Source: JAWOJB01 sp046484325 (GTDB lineage: Bacteria > Actinomycetota > Acidimicrobiia > Spongiisociales > ZC4RG35). Taken from it: a stretch of 5,088 bases of DNA. Below, in pieces: positions 1-5,088 of this stretch (position 1 is the first letter of the stretch; each line of letters begins with the position of its first letter). A model generated the notes under the pieces. The model did no database searches, was not told the DNA's origin, and worked only from the letters and a program-made list of their open reading frames with translations. The translations under genes were made by a program, and so were the position numbers. The stretch lies in NCBI GenBank assembly GCA_046484325.1, contig JAWOJB010000079.1, positions 1-5,088 on the forward strand, given 5' to 3'.

Positions 1-204
1 GCCGTACGAGGTAGCGGTGGGCGACTCGCCGTGGCCAGGAAGGTCGGCGGTGACGACCCGGTAGCCGGCCGCGACGAGCGGCGGTGCCAGGAAGCGGTGC
101 TCGCTGCGGAGGTCGCCGGCCCCGGGCAGGAGCACGACGAGAGGGCCGTCGCCTCCGGAGTCGTCGTGGGCGAGGCGTCGGGTGGTGCCGGTCGAGGTGC
201 GCAT
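1..204 (-). CDS. Alpha/beta-hydrolase-fold enzyme, N-terminal part only
   Basis: The gene reads leftward from an ATG at 204-202 and leaves the window in frame after 68 codons, so the C-terminal three quarters or so, including the acid and catalytic His, are not visible. The protein begins with a polar strand-forming region. It then has a hydrophobic strand ending in LVVLLPGAGD (residues 22-31), the usual site of the oxyanion-hole loop, and then RSEHRFLAPPLVAAGYRVV and DLPGHGES (residues 54-61). The last two are the helix A/strand 4 region and the typical D-x-x-G-H-G-x-S turn of the fold. In place of the common HG oxyanion motif it has PG, as in a group of actinobacterial hydrolases with a PGxGDLR motif (recalled from family knowledge, not searched). 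The start is supported by GGAGG at 215-211, six bases upstream, and by a promoter further up. There is no signal peptide, so it is probably cytoplasmic. The substrate is unknown; esterase, haloperoxidase-like or C-C hydrolase are all possible. Confidence 0.85.
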   Translation of the reverse strand, partial: MRTSTGTTRRLAHDDSGGDGPLVVLLPGAGDLRSEHRFLAPPLVAAGYRVVTADLPGHGESPTATSYG

Positions 205-237
205 GTCGATCCTCCGATCGTAGCCTACGAAGCATAG

Positions 238-267
238 AAGATAACCTAGGATCCTTAGGTTTGTCAA
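238..267 (-). promoter_or_regulatory. Sigma-70-type promoter of the alpha/beta hydrolase
   Basis: Read on the minus strand, a perfect -35 hexamer TTGACA (267-262) is followed by an 18-base spacer and TATCTT (243-238), which matches the -10 consensus at four of six positions. Transcription would start near 231, giving a leader of about 27 bases that contains the GGAGG ribosome site at 215-211. This is the most AT-rich stretch in the window. The whole spacer is occupied by an inverted repeat (separate entry), so the promoter is probably regulated. Confidence 0.6.
243..261. promoter_or_regulatory. Inverted-repeat operator candidate in the promoter spacer
   Basis: The sequence AACCTA, a 7-base centre, then TAGGTT forms a perfect 6+6 inverted repeat with a near-symmetric interior built around GGATCC. 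It lies exactly between the -35 and -10 of the leftward promoter, where a dimeric regulator would block RNA polymerase or, in the MerR manner, twist the DNA. It lies 73 bases upstream of the rightward gene at 335, so it could affect both directions. No regulator gene lies in the window, so the protein cannot be named; MarR-, TetR- and MerR-type dimers all use sites of about this size. Confidence 0.5.
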
Positions 268-296
268 CCTCCCGGGCAGCCCGGCGAACGCTCCGG

Positions 297-302
297 TAGC
301 GT
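297..302 (+). promoter_or_regulatory. Possible -10 element (TAGCGT) of the secreted phosphatase-like gene
   Basis: TAGCGT fits the loose TANNNT -10 consensus common in high-GC actinomycetes. It would place the transcript start near 309, leaving a leader of about 26 bases that includes the GGGGAGGG ribosome site at 324-331. No good -35 is visible 16-19 bases upstream. TTGTCA at 261-266 is 30 bases away, which is too far to act as a partner. The call is weak. Confidence 0.25.
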
Positions 303-334
303 GGTCGCCGTCTGGCGAGCCACGGGGAGGGATC

Positions 335-1471
335 ATGTCCACAGCCGCTCGTTCCGGGGGGAGAGGCGCACCGGTCAGGCGCATGCTGGCGGCGCTCGTC
401 GCCCTCGTCCTGCTGGTCGGAGGCACGGGTGCTGCCGCCGCCCAACCACCCCCACCGGCGGCCGATCGAGCCGACCGCACCGTCACGATCATGAGCCGGA
501 ACCTGTACCTCGGTGCCGACCTGAGCCCCATCTTCGGTGCGGCGGATCTCGGAGAGCTACTGGCGGTGGTGCCGGTTGTGTGGAACCAGATCCTCGCCAC
601 CGACTTCCCGGCCCGGGCCGAGGCGCTGGCCGACGAGGTCGTCGACACCCGCCCGGACCTGATCGGGCTCCAGGAGGTCACCCGCTATAGCACCGCGCCG
701 CTGAACGATCCCGGCAACGAGACGGTGGTGCTCGACTTCCTCGAGATCTTGATGGCCGAGCTGGCCGACCGGGGCCAGGCGTACCGAGTGGTCGTCGAAA
801 TCGAGAACTTCAACGGCGTGCAGCCGAACCTTGCGATCGGGGCGTTCCTCCGGCTAGTCGACCGTGACGTGATCCTCGCCCGCACCGACCGGCAGGCCGG
901 AGAGCTGATGGTCTCGAACCCGCAATCGTCCAACTTCGAGACAAACCTGGCGATCCCCGTGTCCTTCCAGGAGGAGCCTCTCGTCGTCCTCCGGGGTTGG
1001 GTTGCCGTCGACGTGAAGACCCGGGGACTCATGTTCCGGTTCGTCAACACCCACCTCGAGGCCTTCGATCCGTTGCCGGTTGAGGGGCTGAGGCGGGCGC
1101 AGGTGGCCGAGCTCCTGGCCGGTCCTCTCGACACCCGGCTTCCCGTGGTCCTGGCCGGAGACATCAACTCGGCGGCCCCCGACGGGCCCGCCTACCAGCT
1201 GCTCCTGTCGGCCGGCCTCTGGGATCCGTGGACGGTGCTCCGACCGGGGGAGCCCGGGTTCACCTGCTGCCACGACGCCGACCTCCGCAATGAGGAGCCC
1301 GACCTGCGGAGCCGGATCGACGTGGTGCTGGCGAGTCGGGGGTTTCGGGCGGTGTCCGTCGAGGTGGTCGGGGACGGAGTGGGCGACCGGATCGCTGGTC
1401 TGTGGCCATCGGATCACGCCGGGGTCGTCGCCACGCTCATCCTCGATCCTCCCCGCTCGGGATCCCGGTAA
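335..1471 (+). CDS. Secreted endonuclease/exonuclease/phosphatase (DNase I-like) family protein
   Basis: This is a complete 378-residue protein of the metal-dependent phosphoesterase superfamily, which cleaves phosphodiester or phosphomonoester bonds in nucleic acids, sphingomyelin or inositol phosphates. The N-terminus is an export signal: a basic stretch to RR (15-16), a hydrophobic core MLAALVALVLLVGG (17-30) and an Ala-rich AAAA (33-36) before QPPPP, so the mature enzyme should act outside the membrane. The catalytic motifs appear in family order: SRNLYLG (54-60, metal-binding Asn), LQEV (112-115, metal Glu114), NTHLE (238-242, His240), AGDINS (274-279, Asp276/Asn278), SRIDVVL (326-332, Asp329) and SDH (359-361). 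Length is normal for a secreted member. The start ATG has GGGGAGGG at 324-331 just upstream. A Cys-Cys pair (311-312) sits in a loop before the RID motif. A long hairpin follows the stop, so it is probably a single-gene unit. DNase, sphingomyelinase-like and phosphatase activities cannot be told apart here. Confidence 0.9.
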   Translation: MSTAARSGGRGAPVRRMLAALVALVLLVGGTGAAAAQPPPPAADRADRTVTIMSRNLYLGADLSPIFGAADLGELLAVVPVVWNQILATDFPARAEALADEVVDTRPDLIGLQEVTRYSTAPLNDPGNETVVLDFLEILMAELADRGQAYRVVVEIENFNGVQPNLAIGAFLRLVDRDVILARTDRQAGELMVSNPQSSNFETNLAIPVSFQEEPLVVLRGWVAVDVKTRGLMFRFVNTHLEAFDPLPVEGLRRAQVAELLAGPLDTRLPVVLAGDINSAAPDGPAYQLLLSAGLWDPWTVLRPGEPGFTCCHDADLRNEEPDLRSRIDVVLASRGFRAVSVEVVGDGVGDRIAGLWPSDHAGVVATLILDPPRSGSR

Positions 1472-1493
1472 CGGTTCGGTCTGGCCGGCCACC

Positions 1494-1542
1494 GTTCATT
1501 GAGCAACCGCGTGGGCGTGGGCCACGCCGTTGCTCAATCAAC
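1494..1542 (+). terminator. Long near-perfect hairpin after the phosphatase-like gene
   Basis: Starting 22 bases after the stop codon, the sequence folds as GTT, C·C mismatch, ATTGAGCAAC, C·C mismatch, GCGTGG, a 7-base loop (1515-1521), then CCACGC, GTTGCTCAAT and AAC. That is 19 base pairs broken only by two C·C mismatches. Its place between two genes read in the same direction suggests a terminator insulating the ABC operon. There is no U tract after it, which is common for actinobacterial terminators but leaves room for an mRNA-stabilising or protein-binding role. GCGTGG is repeated in tandem at 1509-1520; only the first copy leaves a loop large enough to fold. Confidence 0.55.
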
Positions 1543-1576
1543 AGTCGGCAGGCTGCCCGTCGATCTTGAACCGCCC

Positions 1577-1590
1577 TAGTGTCGGGAGGT
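1577..1590 (+). promoter_or_regulatory. Possible -10 element and start region of the ABC operon
   Basis: TAGTGT (1577-1582) fits the TANNNT -10 pattern and would put the transcript start at about 1588-1591, on or next to the ATG at 1591. GGGAGG lies at 1584-1589 but only one base from that ATG, too close for normal Shine-Dalgarno use. A leaderless mRNA starting at the ATG would explain both facts. An in-frame GTG at 1579 overlaps the -10 and has no ribosome site. No convincing -35 is seen. Confidence 0.3.
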
Positions 1591-3387
1591 ATGGCCGCCT
1601 CGGAGACGCTGACGCCGGCGCGCCCGCCCGAGCGGGTTGGCGCCAAGGGATTGGCCCTCATCGGTCGGCAGCTCCGTCGCGCACCTCGCGAGTTCGGGGT
1701 GGGGGCGGTTGGGACCGTGCTGTTCGCGGTGATGACGATCGCGTCGTCGTACGTGATCGGCTGGGTCACCGACTCGGTGCTGATCCCGGCCGTTGATGCC
1801 AGGGACGTGGCCACCGCCTCGCTGGCCGGAGCGGCCGTTGCCGTCCTCGGCGTGGCGCTGCTGCGAGCGATCGGCATCACCTTCCGCCGGATCGGCGCCT
1901 ATGCCGCCCAGTACCGGCTGCAGGCTCGGGACCGGATCGACCTCACCGACCGGCTGCTCGACCTCCCGATCGAGTGGCACCGCCGCCATCCGACCGGGGA
2001 GCTGCTCTCCAACGTCAACGCCGACACCGAGGCCGCATCATCGATCGCCGCTCCGCTGCCGATGGCGTTCGGAGTCATCGTGATGCTGGCAATCACCGGC
2101 GTGCTGCTCATCCTCACCGACCCGTTTCTCGCCCTGATCGGATTCGCCGTCGGACCGGCCATCGCATTGTCCAACGTGTCTTATCAGCGACGGATGCGGG
2201 TGGTCGTGGCCGAAGCCCAGCAGCTTCGCGCCGAGGTCTCGGAGATCGCCCACGAGTCGTTCGACGCCGCCCTCGTCGTCAAGACCCTCGGTCGTGAGGA
2301 CATCGAGGTGGGCCGGTTCGGGGCTCGTTCCGAGGACCTGCGGGATCGGATGGTCGAGGTGGGGCGTCTCCGGGCGATCTTCGACCCAATGATGGAGGCG
2401 TTGCCCAGCCTCGGCATCCTGGCGGTGCTCTACGTCGGAGCTCTGAGGATCGACCAGGGCCTCCTCACCGCCGGCACCCTCGTGACCTTCGCCTACCTGT
2501 TCCGCCTCATCGCCCTGCCGATGCGGGTGTTCGCCTGGCTGCTGGCCGACCTTCCCCGTGCCGTGGTCGGGTGGGAGCGGATCGAGGCGGTGGTGGGGGT
2601 GCCCGATCAGGTCGGATACGGTGGCGCCCGGCTCGACGCCTCGGGCGGTGCCTCGGCCCGGGCCGAGGCTGTCGCCTACCGGTATCCCGACGCAGTCGAG
2701 GCCGAACGGCGCGGGATCGAGTCCGTCACCCTCGACGTGCCGCCGGGCGCCACGGTGGCGCTGGTGGGCCCTACCGGCTCGGGCAAGAGCACCATCGCCC
2801 ACCTGCTGGTCCGCCTCTACGACCCCGACACAGGCACCGTCTGCCTCGACGGGCGGGGTCTGGTCGAGTTCGATCGCGGTGAGCTGGCCCGTAGCACCGC
2901 ACTCGTGTTCCAGGAGCCTTTCCTGTTCGACGACACGGTCAGGGCCAACATCACGTTGGGGGAGGACTACGGCGACGAGGAGGTCCGGGCCGCCGCCCGC
3001 ATCGCCCAGGCCGATGGCTTCGTCGCCGAGCTCCCCGACGGGTACGAGACGCTGATCGGGGAGCGGGGAGCCACGCTGTCCGGTGGGCAACGCCAGCGGA
3101 TCGCCCTCGCCCGGGCGCTGGTCCGTTCACCCCGGTTCCTCGTGCTCGACGACGCCACCTCGGCGGTCGACCCGACCGTCGAGGCAACCATCCTCGACGG
3201 CCTCGCCACCCTCGACACCACCGTGCTCATGGTCGCCTACCGGCGATCCTCGATCCTCCTCGCCGATCACGTGATCTACGTCGAGGATGGCCGGATCGTC
3301 GGGCGCGGCACCCACGCCGAGCTCTACGCCGGCCTTCCCAGCTACCGGGGGCTGATCGACGCATATGAACGGAGGGAGGCCGAATGA
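1591..3387 (+). CDS. ABC exporter half-transporter with degenerate ATP site (heterodimer partner 1)
   Basis: This is a complete 598-residue fusion of a type IV (ABCB-like) membrane domain and an ATPase domain. Six membrane segments lie near residues 36-60, 75-98, 155-175, 177-196, 268-286 and 292-320. A cytoplasmic coupling region carries LPIEWHRRHPTGELLS (125-140). The ATPase domain has A-loop YRYPDA, Walker A GPTGSGKS (393-400), Q-loop Gln441, a perfect signature LSGGQ (496-500) and Walker B FLVLDD. The catalytic Glu is replaced by Asp521, and the H-loop His is Tyr550 (VAYRRSS). Both changes mark the non-hydrolysing site of heterodimeric exporters, while its intact LSGGQ should serve the partner's active site. 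Its stop overlaps the next start in ATGA. The start was set at ATG 1591; GTG 1579 would add four residues. The TAP, BmrCD and TM287/288 families are the model. The substrate (drug, lipid or peptide) is unknown. Confidence 0.93.
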   Translation: MAASETLTPARPPERVGAKGLALIGRQLRRAPREFGVGAVGTVLFAVMTIASSYVIGWVTDSVLIPAVDARDVATASLAGAAVAVLGVALLRAIGITFRRIGAYAAQYRLQARDRIDLTDRLLDLPIEWHRRHPTGELLSNVNADTEAASSIAAPLPMAFGVIVMLAITGVLLILTDPFLALIGFAVGPAIALSNVSYQRRMRVVVAEAQQLRAEVSEIAHESFDAALVVKTLGREDIEVGRFGARSEDLRDRMVEVGRLRAIFDPMMEALPSLGILAVLYVGALRIDQGLLTAGTLVTFAYLFRLIALPMRVFAWLLADLPRAVVGWERIEAVVGVPDQVGYGGARLDASGGASARAEAVAYRYPDAVEAERRGIESVTLDVPPGATVALVGPTGSGKSTIAHLLVRLYDPDTGTVCLDGRGLVEFDRGELARSTALVFQEPFLFDDTVRANITLGEDYGDEEVRAAARIAQADGFVAELPDGYETLIGERGATLSGGQRQRIALARALVRSPRFLVLDDATSAVDPTVEATILDGLATLDTTVLMVAYRRSSILLADHVIYVEDGRIVGRGTHAELYAGLPSYRGLIDAYERREAE

Positions 3388-5088
3388 GCCGGCGGGCGGG
3401 CGCCCTCGCCACCATCCGTCGGGGGCTCGGGCTGTCACCCGAACTGCGACGGGGCCTGCCGTTCACCCTCGTGCTGGCGCTCGTGGCCACCGCCGGACGG
3501 GTGATCGTGCCGATCGCCATCCAGCAGGTGATCGACCGGGGTCTCACGGAGGGTGGCGTCGACATGGCCTTCGTCGGGAGGATGGTGCTCGTGGCCATCG
3601 CCGCGGTCGGCATCACCGCCGCGGCCACGTCGGGCATGCACGTCCGGCTGGCCCGAGTCTCGGAGACGGCACTGTCGGGCCTGCGGGTCCGGGCATTCCG
3701 CCACATCCACGACCTGTCGATGCTCCACCAGGCATCGGAGCAACGGGGGGCGCTGGTGGCCCGGGTCACGTCCGACGTCGACGAGATCAGTCGGTTCATG
3801 CAGTGGGGCGGGCTCATGCTCATCACCAACGGCGGGCAGGCTCTGCTCGCCCTGGTGGTGATGCTCGCCTACTCGCCGGCCCTCGGCCTCACCGTGGTGG
3901 CGCTGGTGCCCCTCATCGTCGTGACCATCCGCTGGTTCCAGCGGCGTCTCGACGCTGCCTACCTGATCGTTCGCGAACGGGTGGGACGGATGCTGGCGGT
4001 GCTGGCCGAGGTGGTGGTGGGAGCCCCGGTGATCCGCGCCTACGGGGCCGAGGAACGGACCAGCCAACGGCTGGGCGAGGCGATCGAGGGCCACCGGTCG
4101 GCCGGGGTCAGGGCCGGGAGCCTCTCGTCGACCTTCTCGGGCGCTGGCGAGATGCTCTCGGCCATCGTCATCGCGGCCGTCCTCGTCGTCGGTACCCTCC
4201 TGGCGGTGGGAGGATCGGTGTCGGTGGGCACGGTGGTGGCCTTCCTCTTCCTGGCCCAGCTCTTCGTCCAGCCGGTGCAGATGCTCGGTGAGGCGGTCAA
4301 CGAAGCCCAGACGGCGGTGGCCGGGTGGCGCCGGGTTCTCGACATCCTCGACATCGAGCCGGACGTGGCCGACCCGGGCACCGACGGCGTCGACCTGCCC
4401 CGCCGGCCGCTGGGGGCCCGGTTCGACCGGATCTCCTTCGCGTATCCCCGGCCCGGCGCCGGCTCACCCCCGACCGTGGCGCTCTCGGAGGTGAGCGTCG
4501 AGATCCAGCCGCAGACCGCCGTGGCCGTGGTCGGTGAGACCGGTTCGGGCAAGACCACCTTCGCCAAGCTGCTCACCCGGTTGATGGACCCCACCCAGGG
4601 CATCGTGTCGATCGGCGGCGTCGACGTTCGGCGGGTGCGTTTCCGATCGCTGCGGGATCGGGTGGTGATGGTGCCCCAGGAGGGGGTGCTCTTCCGGGGC
4701 ACGATCGCCGACAACGTCCGGATGGGGCGGCCCGACGCCACCGACCCCGAGCTGCTGGCGGCGTTCGAGCGGCTCGGGCTGGCCGACTGGCTGGCCGAGC
4801 TGGGGTCCGGGCTCACCACCGACGTGGGGGAACGGGGTGGTTCGTTGTCGGTGGGGGAGCGCCAGCTCGTCACCCTCGTGCGCGCCGCCATCGCCGACCC
4901 CGAACTGCTCGTGCTCGACGAGGCCACGTCGGCGGTCGATCCGGCCACCGAGGTCCGGATCGGGCGGGCCCTCCGGCGGGTCACCACCGGGCGCACGGTG
5001 GTGTCCATCGCCCACCGGCTCTCCACCGCCGAGGGGGGCGCCGCCGGTGCCGTGCCGGTTGGATGGGAGGCGATGAGCGACGCAATCA
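3384..5088 (+). CDS. ABC exporter half-transporter with consensus ATP site (partner 2), damaged or incomplete C-terminus
   Basis: The frame opens at ATG 3384, overlapping the previous stop by four bases and preceded by GGAGGGAGG (3371-3379). It stays open to the window end (568 codons). Membrane segments lie near residues 24-48, 61-82, 143-162, 164-183, 257-278 and 283-300, followed by the typical VAGWRRVLDILD linker (312-323). The ATPase domain has Walker A GETGSGKT (384-391), Q-loop Gln432, signature LSVGE (488-492), Walker B LLVLDE with catalytic Glu513, D-loop SAVD and H-loop His544. Glu and His are the residues its partner lacks, while LSVGE departs from LSGGQ, so this subunit supplies the hydrolytic site of a heterodimer. 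The expected strand after RLSTAE (residues 545-550, usually ADRVLVL..GR) and the last helices are missing. From about 5033 the reading is not ABC-like and has no in-frame stop before the window ends. A deletion, a frameshift or contig-end error is likely (see the entry at 5030-5076). Confidence 0.9.
   Translation, partial: MSRRAGALATIRRGLGLSPELRRGLPFTLVLALVATAGRVIVPIAIQQVIDRGLTEGGVDMAFVGRMVLVAIAAVGITAAATSGMHVRLARVSETALSGLRVRAFRHIHDLSMLHQASEQRGALVARVTSDVDEISRFMQWGGLMLITNGGQALLALVVMLAYSPALGLTVVALVPLIVVTIRWFQRRLDAAYLIVRERVGRMLAVLAEVVVGAPVIRAYGAEERTSQRLGEAIEGHRSAGVRAGSLSSTFSGAGEMLSAIVIAAVLVVGTLLAVGGSVSVGTVVAFLFLAQLFVQPVQMLGEAVNEAQTAVAGWRRVLDILDIEPDVADPGTDGVDLPRRPLGARFDRISFAYPRPGAGSPPTVALSEVSVEIQPQTAVAVVGETGSGKTTFAKLLTRLMDPTQGIVSIGGVDVRRVRFRSLRDRVVMVPQEGVLFRGTIADNVRMGRPDATDPELLAAFERLGLADWLAELGSGLTTDVGERGGSLSVGERQLVTLVRAAIADPELLVLDEATSAVDPATEVRIGRALRRVTTGRTVVSIAHRLSTAEGGAAGAVPVGWEAMSDAI
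5030..5076 (+). other. Disrupted 3' end of the second ABC gene
   Basis: After the H-loop the partner subunit has 48 more residues; here only about 19 fit before the next start. A run of six G (5033-5038) lies where the similarity ends. If the frame shifts by one base there, a TGA at 5074-5076 closes the gene and overlaps an ATG at 5073 as ATGA, the same junction as between the two ABC genes. In the third frame, the bases after 5050 read AGWMGGDERRN, which resembles the tail of many ABC exporters. So a deletion plus an indel is more likely than a natural ending. Whether this is biological or a sequencing/assembly error cannot be decided here. Confidence 0.5.
5073..5088 (+). CDS. Possible start of a third gene in the operon (five codons)
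   Basis: ATG AGC GAC GCA ATC follows GGGAGG at 5065-5070, a sequence like the ribosome site of the second ABC gene but only two bases from the ATG. The ATG would overlap a TGA in another frame, which suits translational coupling. It is in the same frame as the second ABC gene, so it may equally be a read-through of that damaged gene's end. Only MSDAI is visible, so no function can be given. Confidence 0.25.

Noticed and set aside
488..492. LSVGE (residue positions in the second ABC protein) as a sign of an inactive transporter
   Set aside because: LSxGE/LSxGQ variants are common in the partner subunit of heterodimeric exporters, and the catalytic Glu and His are intact.
854..1492. A 212-codon minus-strand frame opposite the phosphatase-like gene
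   Set aside because: No recognisable domain and no ribosome site noted; the plus-strand protein has a full set of family motifs.
1579..1581. GTG as start of the first ABC gene
   Set aside because: It lies within the likely -10 element and has no ribosome site upstream; ATG 1591 is preferred, though not proven.
2038..3090. A 350-codon open frame on the minus strand
   Set aside because: It is antisense to the first ABC gene, whose motifs fix the true frame; its Gly/Asp/His-rich content is what the opposite strand of such a gene gives.
3365..4291. A 308-codon open frame rich in Arg, Gly, Pro and His on the plus strand
   Set aside because: It overlaps the second ABC gene in another frame, has low-complexity composition typical of GC-rich shadows, and shows no family motif.
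4040..5026. A 328-codon open frame on the minus strand
   Set aside because: It is Ser/Thr/Arg/Pro-rich, with no motifs, and lies wholly opposite the second ABC ATPase domain.
1..5088. CRISPR array, tRNA/rRNA, IS element or toxin-antitoxin pair
   Set aside because: No spaced direct repeats, RNA gene signatures, transposase motifs or paired small genes were seen on either strand.

Overview
The window is very GC-rich with G/C-ending codons throughout. It carries GGAGG-type ribosome sites, ATGA stop/start overlaps and actinobacterial-style -10 elements. This suggests a high-GC actinomycete, possibly of the Acidimicrobiia type; the lineage is inferred from composition and protein style only. There is no sign of phage, IS, CRISPR, tRNA or rRNA.

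Layout. (1) Bases 1-204, minus strand: the N-terminal 68 codons of an alpha/beta-hydrolase-fold enzyme that runs off the left edge. Upstream of it is a clear promoter (TTGACA, 18-nt spacer, TATCTT) with an inverted repeat, AACCTA-N7-TAGGTT, filling the spacer. (2) Bases 335-1471, plus strand: a complete exported protein of the endonuclease/exonuclease/phosphatase (DNase I-like) superfamily, with all the main metal and catalytic motifs. (3) Bases 1494-1542: a long, almost perfect hairpin just after that gene, probably its terminator or a processing/insulating structure. (4) Bases 1591-3387 and 3384-5088, plus strand: two ABC exporter half-transporters joined by a 4-base ATGA overlap. (5) From 5073, a possible start of a third gene in the same operon.

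How the genes work together. The two ABC genes are the core of the window. The first has Asp in place of the Walker B catalytic Glu and Tyr in place of the H-loop His, but a perfect LSGGQ. The second has the intact Glu and His but an altered signature, LSVGE. This is the complementary pattern of a heterodimeric exporter with one degenerate and one consensus ATP site (TM287/288, BmrCD and TAP type). The substrate cannot be read from the sequence. The secreted nuclease/phosphatase-like gene and the divergent hydrolase look like separate transcription units.

Oddities. The second ABC gene loses its normal C-terminal end right after the H-loop: the expected segment of about 30-45 residues is absent and the frame does not close properly. 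This points to a deletion/frameshift, or to poor sequence at the end of the contig. The palindrome inside the hydrolase promoter is the best regulatory lead. I found no convincing previously undescribed system.
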